Below the pieces are notes generated by a model. That model searched no databases, was not told where the DNA came from, and saw only the letters and a program-made list of their open reading frames with translations. Positions 9,762-18,816 of a stretch of 64,000 nucleotides of DNA are shown here, one piece after another (within the stretch, counting starts at the first letter, position 1; each line of letters starts with the position of its first letter). Position numbers and translations under genes: made by a program. Source of the stretch: Belnapia sp. F-4-1 (lineage in GTDB: Bacteria; Pseudomonadota; Alphaproteobacteria; Acetobacterales; Acetobacteraceae); contig NZ_KN676113.1 of NCBI RefSeq assembly GCF_000802185.1, positions 2,479,001 to 2,543,000 on the forward strand. The letters are read 5' to 3'.

Positions 9762-10924
9762 CCTGGTTGGCCTTGGGGCTGGCGCTGGCCTCCTGCCTCG
9801 CCTGGGCCGTGCTGCTGCTCGGCCGCGGCTTCTTCTGGCTGGCGCGCGACGACGACCGCGACGCCGCCCGCCTGCCCGAGCCGCCGCGCTGGCCGGACGT
9901 CGCCGCCGTCATCCCGGCGCGGGACGAGGTTGAGACGATCGGCGAGACGGTGCGCGGCCTGCTCGCCCAGGACTATCCCGGCCCCTTCCGCCTGGTGGTG
10001 GTCGATGACCGCAGCACGGACGGCACCGGCGAGGCGGCCCGCGCCGCCGCCGCCGGCGACCCCAGGCTCACCGTGATCCGGGGCCGTGCCCGCCCGCCCG
10101 GCTGGACCGGCAAGCTCTGGGCGCTGGAGCAGGGCCTCGCCGAGGCGCTGCGCGAGCCACCCGGCCGGCTGCTCTTCACCGATGCCGATATCCGCCACGC
10201 GCCGGACAGCCTCCGCCGCCTGGTGCAGCGGGCCGAGGCCGGGGGCCTCGTCCTGGTCTCGCTGATGGCCCGGCTGCGCTGCGCCAGCGCCGCCGAGCGC
10301 TGGCTGATCCCGGCCTTCATCTTCTTCTTCCAGATGCTCTACCCCTTCCGCTGGTCGAACGACCCGCGGGCGCGGACGGCGGCGGCGGCCGGCGGCTGCG
10401 TCCTGCTCGACCGCGCTGCCTTCGAGCGCGCCGGCGGCCTCGCCCCGATCCGCGGCGCCATCATCGACGACTGCGCCTTGGCGCGGCGGATGAAGGGCGT
10501 CGGCCCGATCTGGACCGGCCTCACCGAGCGGGTCGAGAGCCTCCGCCCCTATGAGGGGGCGGGCGCCATCCGCCGCATGGTGGCGCGCACGGCCTATGCG
10601 CAGCTTGGCTACAACCTCATGGCGCTGGTGGGGATGACCGCCGCGCTCGCCCTCGTCTTCCTCGCCCCGCCATTGTTGGCGCTCTTCGCCGAGGGCGTCG
10701 TCCGCTGGCTCGGCCTCGCCGCCTGGGCGGCCATGGCGCTCGCCTTCGCCCCCACGTTGCGCCGATTCGGTCTGGCTCCCCTGCAGGGCATCGCGTTGCC
10801 GGGGATCGCCGCAACCTATATGGCGTTCACCCTGGACTCGGCCTTCGCCGAATGGCGTGGCCGTGGGGGAATGTGGAAAGGAGAGGCCGGTCCGCGGGCG
10901 GATCGTGCCACAGGGTCTGATTAA
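9758..10924 (+). CDS. hpnB: Hopene-associated glycosyltransferase HpnB
   Basis: A 388-residue membrane-anchored family 2 glycosyltransferase with a GTG start overlapping hpnA. An N-terminal membrane segment (residues 2-20) is followed by the GT2 core: VAAVIPARDEVETIGE, VVVDDRSTDGT and LLFTDADIRH with the DxD-like acid pair. IIDDCALARRMK comes next, and two or three C-terminal membrane helices (about 285-345) end the protein. HpnB is linked to hopanoid modification. The co-transcribed hpnA and the squalene-hopene cyclase 104 bases downstream support the name. Confidence 0.93.
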   Translation: MTWLALGLALASCLAWAVLLLGRGFFWLARDDDRDAARLPEPPRWPDVAAVIPARDEVETIGETVRGLLAQDYPGPFRLVVVDDRSTDGTGEAARAAAAGDPRLTVIRGRARPPGWTGKLWALEQGLAEALREPPGRLLFTDADIRHAPDSLRRLVQRAEAGGLVLVSLMARLRCASAAERWLIPAFIFFFQMLYPFRWSNDPRARTAAAAGGCVLLDRAAFERAGGLAPIRGAIIDDCALARRMKGVGPIWTGLTERVESLRPYEGAGAIRRMVARTAYAQLGYNLMALVGMTAALALVFLAPPLLALFAEGVVRWLGLAAWAAMALAFAPTLRRFGLAPLQGIALPGIAATYMAFTLDSAFAEWRGRGGMWKGEAGPRADRATGSD

Positions 10925-11013
10925 TCCGTTTCCACCTTGCCAACTGCCCCTTCGCAAGCGCGGAAAGACGCCGTATTCGCAGTGGTTGATCGGCTGGCGT
11001 CACGTCCGGCCTC

Positions 11014-11031
11014 GAGAGGATTGTTGCCTTG
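11014..11031 (+). promoter_or_regulatory. Ribosome binding site that sets a TTG start for shc
   Basis: GAGAGGA at 11014-11020 is eight bases ahead of a TTG at 11029. No in-frame ATG or GTG lies between it and the conserved N-terminal region, so shc appears to use TTG. Confidence 0.7.
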
Positions 11032-13074
11032 TCCACGATTCAGGATCTCGCCGCGGCGGCGCTGCGGTCGGACCTGGCGCTGGCCGGACCGAGTGGCCCG
11101 CTGGTGCCGGGACCTCTCGACGCCGCAATCGACAGCGCCGCGGCGCATCTCCTCGGCCGTCAGCAGGCCGATGGGCATTGGGTCTTCGAGCTGGAGGCCG
11201 ACGCCACCATCCCCGCCGAGTACCTGATGCTCTGCCGGTTCTTCAGCCGGCGCGACCCGGCGCGCGAGGCGCGGATCGGCCGCTACCTCCGTCGCCTCCA
11301 GGCGCAGCAGGATGCCAATTGCGCCGGCGGCTGGCCGCTTTTCCACGGCGGGCCGATCGACATCTCCTGCTCGGTGAAGGCTTATTTCGCCCTCCGCCTG
11401 ATCGGCGACCCGGCGGATGCCCCGCATATGGAGCGGGCCCGTGCCGCCATCCTCGCCGCCGGCGGGGCGGAGCAGAGCAACGTCTTCACCCGGGCGACGC
11501 TCGCGCTCTTCGGCCAGGTGCCCTGGCAGGCGGTGCCGGTGATGCCGCCCGAGATCGTGCTGCTGCCCCGCTGGTTCCCCTTCCATCTGTCGAAGATCAG
11601 CTACTGGGCCCGCACCGTGCTGGTGCCGCTGACCGTGGTGATGGCCCACAGGCCGCAGCCGCTGGCCCCGCTCGGCGTCTCGGTGACGGAGCTGTTCCGC
11701 ACCCCGCCCTCCCTGGTGAGGCAATGGCCCGGCGGCGCCCATGCGGCCGAGCCCTGGCGCACCCTGTTCCGCCAGATGGACGCTGTCCTGCAGCGCGCCC
11801 ATGGCCTGATCCCCGAGACGCTCCGCGCCCGCGCCGAGGCCCGCGCCGAGGCCTTCGTTACCGAGCGGCTGAACGGCGAGGACGGGCTCGGCGCCATCTA
11901 CCCCGCGATGGCCAATGCCATCTGGATGTACCATTGCCTCGGCGTGGCCGAGGACGATCCGCGCATGGTCACCGCCTGGGCCGCAGTCGAGAAGCTGGTG
12001 ATGGACCGGCCGGAGCGGGACGAAACCTATGTCCAGCCCTGCCTCTCCCCCATCTGGGACACCGCCCTCGTTTCCCACGCGCTGCTCGAGGTCGGCGGCG
12101 ATGAGGCCGAGGCGGCCGCCGGGCGCGGCCTCGAATGGCTGCTCGACCGGCAGGTGACGGATGTGGAGGGCGACTGGGCCGAGGCCCGCCCCGGCGTGCC
12201 GCCCGGCGGCTGGGCCTTCCAGTATGCCAACCCGCACTACCCGGATGTGGACGACACCGCCGCCGTCGTCCTCGCCCTCGACCGCGCCCGCAAGCAGACC
12301 AGTGCCCTGCCGGAAGACCGCACCGACGCCGCCATCGCCCGCGCCACCGAATGGGTGGTGGGCATGCAGTCGAAGGGCGGCGGCTGGGGCGCCTTCGACG
12401 CCGACAACACCCACCAGTACCTCAACAGCATCCCCTTCGCCGACCACGGCGCGCTGCTCGACCCGCCGACCGCCGACGTTTCCGGCCGCTGCCTCGCCAT
12501 GCTCGCCCAGCTTGGCCATGCGCCGGACAGCCCGGTGATGCGCCGCTCCATCGACTACCTGCTCGGCGAGCAGGAGCCGGACGGCGCCTGGTACGGCCGC
12601 TGGGGCGTCAACTACGTCTACGGCACCTGGTCGGCGGTGACGGCGCTGAACGCCGCCGGCCTGCCGCCTGCGCATCCGGCCATGCGCAAGGCCGTCACCT
12701 GGCTGAAATCCGTTCAGAACCCTGATGGCGGCTGGGGCGAGGACGGACTGACCTACCCCCGCCGCGGCGGCACGCGCGCCGACCCGGACCGCCGCATGGG
12801 GCCGAGCAGCGCCAGCCAGACCGCCTGGGCGCTGCTGGCGCTGATGGCCGCCGGGGTAGTGGAGGATCCTGCGGTCGATCGCGGCGCGCTCTGGCTGCTG
12901 CGCAACCAGGGGCCGGACGGCGCCTGGCCGGAGGAGGACTATACCGGCACGGGCTTCCCGCGCGTCTTCTACCTCCGCTACCACGGCTACGCGCGGCTCT
13001 TCCCGCTCTGGGCCCTGGCGCGGCTGCGCAACCTCCGCCGAGGCAATTCCCGGCGGGTCACGCACGGGCTGTAA
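11029..13074 (+). CDS. shc: Squalene-hopene cyclase
   Basis: A 681-residue class II triterpene cyclase that converts squalene to hopene, a monotopic enzyme of the inner membrane. The protonating acid motif DVDDTA is at residues 406-411. QW-type repeats are frequent, for example QQADGHWVFELE near 46, QNPDGGWGED near 565 and QGPDGAWPEEDYTGTGFP near 625. DADNTHQYLNSIPFADHG is also family-typical. Length fits the family (about 630-720). It follows hpnA and hpnB with its own ribosome site. The squalene-forming genes hpnC, hpnD and hpnE are not in this window. Confidence 0.98.
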   Translation: MSTIQDLAAAALRSDLALAGPSGPLVPGPLDAAIDSAAAHLLGRQQADGHWVFELEADATIPAEYLMLCRFFSRRDPAREARIGRYLRRLQAQQDANCAGGWPLFHGGPIDISCSVKAYFALRLIGDPADAPHMERARAAILAAGGAEQSNVFTRATLALFGQVPWQAVPVMPPEIVLLPRWFPFHLSKISYWARTVLVPLTVVMAHRPQPLAPLGVSVTELFRTPPSLVRQWPGGAHAAEPWRTLFRQMDAVLQRAHGLIPETLRARAEARAEAFVTERLNGEDGLGAIYPAMANAIWMYHCLGVAEDDPRMVTAWAAVEKLVMDRPERDETYVQPCLSPIWDTALVSHALLEVGGDEAEAAAGRGLEWLLDRQVTDVEGDWAEARPGVPPGGWAFQYANPHYPDVDDTAAVVLALDRARKQTSALPEDRTDAAIARATEWVVGMQSKGGGWGAFDADNTHQYLNSIPFADHGALLDPPTADVSGRCLAMLAQLGHAPDSPVMRRSIDYLLGEQEPDGAWYGRWGVNYVYGTWSAVTALNAAGLPPAHPAMRKAVTWLKSVQNPDGGWGEDGLTYPRRGGTRADPDRRMGPSSASQTAWALLALMAAGVVEDPAVDRGALWLLRNQGPDGAWPEEDYTGTGFPRVFYLRYHGYARLFPLWALARLRNLRRGNSRRVTHGL

Positions 13075-13434
13075 AGGCTCGTAGGCTTCGACTGCGGCCC
13101 GGTCCATGCCGTGGCGCGGATCGACGGAAGGACAAGGCCGGGCTGCCGCCGGCGCAACCCGTCCACATCCTCATCCACACCCTTATCCCGGGACCTGTGG
13201 ATAAATCTGGGGGCCAAAGCCCGGAGCTTTGCGTCCGGAACGATCGCGGACCCGTGCGCACCGCCTTAATCCAGTGTCTGCAAGCCGGCCTCGCAGATCC
13301 TTGAGATGTGGGAGATTTCGGGGAGCCTGCGAGCGCAGCCGGGTGTCCGAAACGGTACCGGGCCGCCCTCGTGGCCCGGTCTGTGGAAAGTCCGTCCGGC
13401 CCCACCGCCTTCCGCGGGGAGCCCCGCAGAAAGA
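13075..13434. other. Intergenic region with DnaA-box-like sites and a hairpin
   Basis: No gene is supported in these 360 bases between convergent shc and the dioxygenase. It holds a perfect DnaA-box sequence, TGTGGATAA, at 13196-13204 and near matches (TCATCCACA at 13171-13179, TTATCCCGG at 13183-13191), plus a terminator-like hairpin at 13357-13380. No AT-rich unwinding region is visible. Confidence 0.45.
13357..13380. terminator. Hairpin between convergent shc and dioxygenase genes
   Basis: ACCGGGCC and GGCCCGGT pair perfectly over 8 bp around an 8-base loop. There is no T-tract, so termination would be weak or Rho-assisted; the convergent setting supports a two-way terminator. Confidence 0.4.
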
Positions 13435-14322
13435 TCAGGCCGCCTGTTCGAGGGTCGGCGCCACGTCGGCGACGGTGGTGCGATGCAGGTCCCGCACCTT
13501 GGTCGAATCATACCGCCGCGCCCGGTGCATCGTCGCTCGGTTGTCCCACATCACCAGGTCATGTGGCCGCCAGACATGGGCGTGGACGAACTCCCGCCCC
13601 GTCGCATGCTCGTTGAGGTCGCGCAGCAGGGCCCGTGCCTCCGGAACCGGCCAGCCCTGGATCGCCCCGGCATGGGCCGAGAGGAAGAGCGAGAGCCGCC
13701 TCGTCCTCGGGTGCCGCCGCACCAGCCGCTGCGGCACCGGCCGCCACTTCTCCAGCTCCTCCGCCGTGAAGTCGGTGAAGCCGAGCACGCCGCGCGAATA
13801 GATCTGGCTGTGCTCGCAGACGAGGTCCCGCACCATGGCCTTCATCTCATCGTCGAGCGCATCCCAGGCGGCGCGCATGTCGGCGAATTCCGTGTTGCCG
13901 CCGCCGCCCGGGATCACCCGTGCCGAGAGCAGCGAATACTTGGCCGGCGTCGGCTTGAAGCTGCTGTCGCTGTGCCAGAGCATGTTGCCGAGGCTGAACA
14001 GCCGCTTGCGGTCGTCCCGCGCCATGACCTTGCCGTCCTGCTCCAGGTTGGAGATGTCGTTGATCTCCATCGACAGCCGCCGCGCCGCGCCCTGGACGAT
14101 GTCGCCCGTCGCCAGCTCCAGCTCGCCGAAATGCCGGCTGAAGGCGATCTGCTGCTGGTCGTCGATCGGCTGGTCGCGGAAGACGAGCACGGCATAGCGG
14201 TCCATCCCCTCATCGATCGCCGCGGCCTCGGCGGCGCCGATCGGCTGGCGCAGGTCGATCCCCGAGACCTCGCCGACAAAATCGGGGCGGGCCGGATTGG
14301 CGGGACGGATGGCGATGCTCAT
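13435..14322 (-). CDS. TauD/TfdA family alpha-ketoglutarate-dependent dioxygenase
   Basis: A 295-residue non-haem Fe(II)/2-oxoglutarate oxygenase. The iron facial triad is visible: LWHSDSSF near residue 112 gives His and Asp, and the distal His is in MWDNRATMHRARRYD near 265, followed by the arginine that binds 2-oxoglutarate. The N-terminal DFVGEVSGIDL is typical of the TauD/TfdA group, and the sequence style is closer to TfdA (2,4-D type) than to TauD. The ATG at 14322 gives the usual length. It is transcribed divergently from an AapJ-like binding protein. Substrate unknown. Confidence 0.92.
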   Translation of the reverse strand: MSIAIRPANPARPDFVGEVSGIDLRQPIGAAEAAAIDEGMDRYAVLVFRDQPIDDQQQIAFSRHFGELELATGDIVQGAARRLSMEINDISNLEQDGKVMARDDRKRLFSLGNMLWHSDSSFKPTPAKYSLLSARVIPGGGGNTEFADMRAAWDALDDEMKAMVRDLVCEHSQIYSRGVLGFTDFTAEELEKWRPVPQRLVRRHPRTRRLSLFLSAHAGAIQGWPVPEARALLRDLNEHATGREFVHAHVWRPHDLVMWDNRATMHRARRYDSTKVRDLHRTTVADVAPTLEQAA

Positions 14323-14454
14323 GGCAAAGGTTCCCTCGGTCGGGGGCTTCGGCCCCGTTCCGGCCGAGGTTAGGGCAAACTGCGGCGCCAGGGAAATGCT
14401 TGCGCCCGCCCGCCGGCCCCGGCGAAGCTTCCTCCGCCGCAACGGAGGATGGGC

Positions 14455-15468
14455 ATGACGCGCACGCTGCTTCTCGGTCTCTGCCTCGGACTTGCCGTCC
14501 TGGCCCGGGCGGAAGCCCAGCCCGCCGCCGATACCCTGGCGGCCATCAGAGCCCGCGGCCAGCTCGTCTGCGGCGTCTCGGTCAATGCCATCGGCTTCGC
14601 GGTGCCGGATGCCCGCGGCACCTTCCGCGGCCTCGACGTCGATGCCTGCCGCGCCGTCGCCGCCGCCATCTTGGGCGACGCCAACAAGGTCCGCTTCGTC
14701 CCGACCACCACGCAGGTCCGCTTCACCGCCCTGCAATCGGGCGAGGTCGACCTCCTCGTCCGCAATACCACCTGGAGCCTGGGACGCGAGGCGCAGCTCG
14801 GCCTCGCCTTCGCCAGCATCAATTTCTACGACGGCCAGGGCTTCATGGTGCGGAAGTCCTCCGGCGTCACCTCCGCCCGCCAGCTCGACGGCGCCACCAT
14901 CTGCGTCCAGCCCGGCACGACGACGGAGCTCAACCTCGCCGACTGGTTCCGCAGCCACAGGCTGCGCTTCACCCCGGTGATCATCGAGCAGGTGGAGGAG
15001 ATCCGCGCCGCCTTCGTCAGCGGCCGCTGCGACGCCTACACCAACGACGCCTCGTCACTGGCCTCCTTCCGCGCCGGCCAGGGCAACCGCGACGACTTCG
15101 TGTTGCTGCCCGAGATCATCTCGAAGGAGCCGCTCGGCGCCGTGGTGCGCAAGGGCGACTGGCGCTTCTTCGATATCGTCCGTTGGTCCCACTTCGCCAT
15201 GGTGACGGCGGAGGAGCACGGCATCACCGGCGAGAACATCGACAGCTTTATGAACAGCCCGAACCCCGACATCCAGCGCCTGCTCGGCCGCACGGGCGAT
15301 TTCGGACGGGCGATGGGCATCGACAACGACTGGGCGGTGAAGATCATCCGCCAGGTCGGCAATCTCGGCGAGACCTGGGAGCGTAACATCACCCCGCTCG
15401 GCATCCCGCGCGGCATCAACGGGCTCTGGAACCAGGGCGGGCTGCAATACGCCCCGCCCATTCGTTGA
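14455..15468 (+). CDS. Amino-acid ABC transporter substrate-binding protein, AapJ-like (copy 1)
   Basis: A 337-residue periplasmic protein with signal peptide MTRTLLLGLCLGLAVLARAEA. Family features are LVCGVSVNAIGFAVPD, GLDVDACRAVAAAILGD, VRFTALQSGEVDLLVRNTTW and FYDGQGFMVRK, ending with PRGINGLWNQGGLQYAPP. AapJ/BztA proteins bind L-amino acids for an ABC permease, which is absent here. GGAGG at 14445-14449 runs into an ATG at 14449, so the ATG at 14455 with a 5-base spacing is the better start. A paralogue lies at 18817-19833. Confidence 0.93.
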   Translation: MTRTLLLGLCLGLAVLARAEAQPAADTLAAIRARGQLVCGVSVNAIGFAVPDARGTFRGLDVDACRAVAAAILGDANKVRFVPTTTQVRFTALQSGEVDLLVRNTTWSLGREAQLGLAFASINFYDGQGFMVRKSSGVTSARQLDGATICVQPGTTTELNLADWFRSHRLRFTPVIIEQVEEIRAAFVSGRCDAYTNDASSLASFRAGQGNRDDFVLLPEIISKEPLGAVVRKGDWRFFDIVRWSHFAMVTAEEHGITGENIDSFMNSPNPDIQRLLGRTGDFGRAMGIDNDWAVKIIRQVGNLGETWERNITPLGIPRGINGLWNQGGLQYAPPIR

Positions 15469-15557
15469 GGCCGCGCGAGGCCGCTTGACGCGGACCCGGC
15501 CCGCGTCGGACGCTTCCTACCGATGCCGGCGACAGACCGGCCCGACGGGAGGCTTCC

Positions 15558-17123
15558 ATGCACCATGGCATCATGGCGGCGGCGCTGACGCTCTGCCTCG
15601 TCACGCCCGCGGCGGCGCAGCGCAACCTGGTGATCGCGGCGCAGACGCCGCCCAGCGCGCTCGACCCGCACTACCACAACACCACCAACAACAACATGGT
15701 GCTGCGGCAGATCTTCGAGCCGCTCTTCGAGCTCGACACCCAGGCCCGCCCGCAGCCGCGGCTCGCCGAGAGCATGCGCCTGATCGATCCGCTGACCTGG
15801 GAGGTGAAGCTCCGCGCTGGCGTCCGCTTCCATGACGGCACGCCCTTCGAGGCGGAGGACATCGCCTATACCTTTGCCCGCATCCCCACCGTGCCGAACA
15901 GCCCGGCCCTCTTCACCCCCGCCGTGCGGACCATCAGCGCGGTCGAGATCAAGGACCCGCAGACCGTCATCCTCCGCACCCGCGAGCCGAACCCGCTGAT
16001 GCCCATCGACATGGCGGCGCCGTTCATCCTCTCGCGCAAGGTCCATGGCCCGAACCCGTCCACTCCCGACTTCAACTCCGGGCGGCTGGCCATCGGCACC
16101 GGCCCCTACCGCTACGCCGCCTGGCTCCCCAACGAGCGGCTGGAGGTGACGCGCAACGCCGAGTACTGGGGCCCGGCCGAGCCCTGGGACCGCGTGACCT
16201 TCCGCTACATCCCGCAGGGCGGCTCCCGCATGGCGGCGCTGCTGACCGGCGAGGCGGACCTGATCGACTACGTCCCCATGCAGGACATGCCGCGGCTGGA
16301 GCGGGACCCGCGCTTCGCCCTCTTCAGCGTGGACAGCGTGACTTTCGTCTACCTCGCCCCGGATGCGATGCGGGAGACGACGCCCTTCGCCTTCGACCGC
16401 CAGGGCCGCCCCCTGCCGCGCAACCCGCTCGCCGACCGCCGGGTGCGCGAGGCGCTCTCCCTCGCCATCCCGCGCGAGGCGATCGCGGAGCGGCTCTACC
16501 ACGGCCAGGCCCGCGCAGCGGATCAGTTCGCCGCGCCCATCGCCGCGCACCGCCTGCCCAACCTGCCGCCCCTGCCGCATGAGCCGGCCCGCGCCCGCGC
16601 CCTTCTGGCCGAGGCTGGCTATCCCCAAGGCTTCCGCCTGACCATCCACGGCCCGAACGGCTTCTTCCCCGGCGATGACGGGCTGCTGCAGGCCCTCGCG
16701 CAGTCCTTCACCCGCATCGGCATCGAGACCTCGGTGGAGACGCTGCCGCCGGCGACGCTCTTCACCCGCGCCACCAACCGCGAATTCTCGCTCTTCATGA
16801 CCTATTTCAGCAGCTACCTGACCATCAACCCGATGCGCCAGGTGGCGATGACGCGGAACCCGGAGCTTGGCCACGGCCCCTTCAACCGCCAGCGCTATTC
16901 CAATCCCGCCATGGACGCGCCGCTGGCCGAGGCGCTGACCACGATGGACCCCGAGCGGCGCGAGATCCTCACCCAGCAGGCCGCGCAGGCCTTGCTGGAG
17001 GACAAGGGCGTGTTGCCGATCATCTTCCTCCGCAATACCTGGGCCGGGCGGCGCGACAAGGTCACCTACGAGCCGAGCCCGGTGAACCATACCACCGCGC
17101 AATACGCCCGCCCCGTGCAGTAG
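15558..17123 (+). CDS. Peptide/nickel-type ABC substrate-binding protein (SBP_bac_5)
   Basis: A 521-residue DppA/OppA-family periplasmic binding protein. The signal peptide spans about residues 1-20 (cleavage after PAAAQ). The family motif LTWEVKLRAGVRFHDGTPFEAEDIAYTF is near residue 80, and YRYAAWLPNERLEVTRNAEYWGPAEPWDRVTFRYIP near 180 is also diagnostic. GGGAGG at 15547-15552 sits 5 bases before the ATG. No permease or ATPase genes accompany it. The M20 deacylase 52 bases downstream suggests uptake of an N-acyl amino acid or small peptide that is then hydrolysed (inference). Confidence 0.94.
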   Translation: MHHGIMAAALTLCLVTPAAAQRNLVIAAQTPPSALDPHYHNTTNNNMVLRQIFEPLFELDTQARPQPRLAESMRLIDPLTWEVKLRAGVRFHDGTPFEAEDIAYTFARIPTVPNSPALFTPAVRTISAVEIKDPQTVILRTREPNPLMPIDMAAPFILSRKVHGPNPSTPDFNSGRLAIGTGPYRYAAWLPNERLEVTRNAEYWGPAEPWDRVTFRYIPQGGSRMAALLTGEADLIDYVPMQDMPRLERDPRFALFSVDSVTFVYLAPDAMRETTPFAFDRQGRPLPRNPLADRRVREALSLAIPREAIAERLYHGQARAADQFAAPIAAHRLPNLPPLPHEPARARALLAEAGYPQGFRLTIHGPNGFFPGDDGLLQALAQSFTRIGIETSVETLPPATLFTRATNREFSLFMTYFSSYLTINPMRQVAMTRNPELGHGPFNRQRYSNPAMDAPLAEALTTMDPERREILTQQAAQALLEDKGVLPIIFLRNTWAGRRDKVTYEPSPVNHTTAQYARPVQ

Positions 17124-17175
17124 CGCGGGCGCGCGGCCCGGCGCATGCTGCGGCATCGCCACGGAGACGCTTCGC

Positions 17176-18462
17176 ATGCCCGATGCCGCCCTGCTCGCCC
17201 GCCTCGCCGCCGCGGTGGATGCGAATTTCGAGCGCGAGACCGCCTTCCTTGCCGATCTCGTCCGCTTCCCCTCCACCCGCGGCAACGAGGCGCCGCTGCA
17301 GGACTGGATGGCCCGCCAGCTCGCCGCCCGCGGCTATGCGGTGGATCGCTTCACCCTCGCCGATGTCCCGCTCGCCAGCCACCCCAAGGCCAGCCCGATG
17401 GTGGAGGCCGACCCCGCCCGTTCCGTCCAGGTCGTCGCCACTCATCGGGCGGAGAAGCCGACCGGCCGCAGCCTGATCCTCCAGGGCCATATCGACGTGG
17501 TGCCCGAGGGCCCCGTCGAGATGTGGACCTACCCGCCCTACAGCGCCACCATCAAGGACGGCTGGATGTACGGCCGCGGCGCGCATGACATGAAGTCCGG
17601 CGTCGCCGCCATGGTCTTCGCCATGGACGCCCTGAAGGCCGCCGGCCTCGAGCCCGCCGCCGATGTCCACCTCCAGACCGTCACCGAGGAGGAGAGCACT
17701 GGCAACGGCGCCCTCTCGACGCTGCTCCGCGGCTACCGCGCCGAGGCCGCGCTGGTGCCGGAGCCCACGGGCGGCACCATCACCCGCGCCCATACCGGCA
17801 CGCTCTGGTTTCGCATCAAGGTGCGTGGCATCCCGGTGCATGTCGCGGTGGCGCAGAGCGGCAGCAACGCCATCCTCTCCGCCTATCACCTGATCCAGGC
17901 GTTGCAGTCCCACACCGCCACGCTGAACGAGGCGGCCCGCCACCACGAATGGTACAACGGCATCGAGAGCCCACTGAAATTCAACCCCGGCATCATCCGC
18001 GGCGGCGACTGGGCGAGCAGCACCCCTGCCTGGTGCGAGGTCGATTGCCGCATCGGCCTCTTGCCCGGCGCCGATGTCGCCGAGATCCAGCGCGGCGTCG
18101 AGCGTTGCGTCGCGGAGGCGGCGCGCGGCGACAACTTCCTCGCCAACAACCCGCCGGCGGTCGAGTGGCACGGCTTCCTCGCCGACGGCTACGTACTGGA
18201 GCCGGGCAGCGAGGCGGAGGCGGTGTTGGCCCGCGCCCATGCCCAGGTCTTCGGTGAGGAGATGCCGGCGCGCATCACCACGGCAGTGAACGACACCCGC
18301 TTCTACGGCCTCTATTTCGGCATCCCCGGGCTCTGCTACGGGCCGAAGGGGGAGGGGGCCCATGCCTTCGACGAGCGGACCAGCCTCGACCACCTGAAGC
18401 AGACGACGCTCGCCATCGCCGCCTTCATCGCCGACTGGTGCGGGGCCCGCCCGGCCGGCTGA
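17176..18462 (+). CDS. M20 family metallopeptidase (ArgE/DapE/ACY1 type deacylase)
   Basis: A 428-residue dizinc hydrolase. The metal ligands and catalytic acids are visible: LQGHIDVVPEG (His, Asp), GRGAHDMKSG (bridging Asp), TVTEEESTGNG (catalytic Glu and ligand Glu), LVPEPTG, and the C-terminal His in GEGAHAFDE. The lid domain begins with GTLWFRIKVRGIPVHVA. Members remove N-acyl groups from amino acids or cleave small peptides in the cytoplasm. It follows the DppA-like binding protein in the same direction. The specific substrate is not evident. Confidence 0.92.
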   Translation: MPDAALLARLAAAVDANFERETAFLADLVRFPSTRGNEAPLQDWMARQLAARGYAVDRFTLADVPLASHPKASPMVEADPARSVQVVATHRAEKPTGRSLILQGHIDVVPEGPVEMWTYPPYSATIKDGWMYGRGAHDMKSGVAAMVFAMDALKAAGLEPAADVHLQTVTEEESTGNGALSTLLRGYRAEAALVPEPTGGTITRAHTGTLWFRIKVRGIPVHVAVAQSGSNAILSAYHLIQALQSHTATLNEAARHHEWYNGIESPLKFNPGIIRGGDWASSTPAWCEVDCRIGLLPGADVAEIQRGVERCVAEAARGDNFLANNPPAVEWHGFLADGYVLEPGSEAEAVLARAHAQVFGEEMPARITTAVNDTRFYGLYFGIPGLCYGPKGEGAHAFDERTSLDHLKQTTLAIAAFIADWCGARPAG

Positions 18463-18524
18463 CCCCCCTTGCGCCGGCGCCTCGCCCTGGCGAAGTAGGG
18501 GCCGAGCCAGGGAAGGGGAGGGTG

Positions 18525-18806
18525 ATGAAGCAGTTCTGGACCGGTCTCGTGCTGGCGCTCGGCCTCGCCCTGCCGGCCGCGGCCCAGCCGCAGCCCCGGC
18601 CCGGCCAGCCGCCGAGCAGCCAGCCGCCGCTCACGGTGGAGCCGGGCGACTTCTGGTCCGATGTCCGCGGCTGGGACGAGCAGGCCCGCCGCCGCCTCGG
18701 CCGCAACGCCGCCCCGGCCATGCCGCGGGCGGGCGAGGCGGCGTCGCCGGCTCCTGCCGCGCCCCGCCCACGGCCGCGCCGTCCGGCGCAGCAGCAACCG
18801 CGCTGA
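18525..18806 (+). CDS. Small secreted proline-rich protein
   Basis: A 93-residue protein. A clean signal peptide (MKQFWTGLVLALGLALPAAAQ) is followed by a proline/glutamine-rich stretch, a short non-proline core GDFWSDVRGWDEQARRRLGRN at about 48-68, and an Ala-Pro-Arg tail. No family is recognised. GGAAGGGGAGGG at 18511-18522 directly precedes the ATG, which supports translation. The tail stops 10 bases from the convergent binding-protein gene. The mature protein is likely disordered and basic. Confidence 0.65.
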   Translation: MKQFWTGLVLALGLALPAAAQPQPRPGQPPSSQPPLTVEPGDFWSDVRGWDEQARRRLGRNAAPAMPRAGEAASPAPAAPRPRPRRPAQQQPR

Positions 18807-18816
18807 CGCCTGCCTC

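Noticed and set aside
13075..13434. Chromosomal origin of replication
   Set aside because: Only one perfect DnaA box is present. There is no AT-rich unwinding element and no typical origin neighbour.
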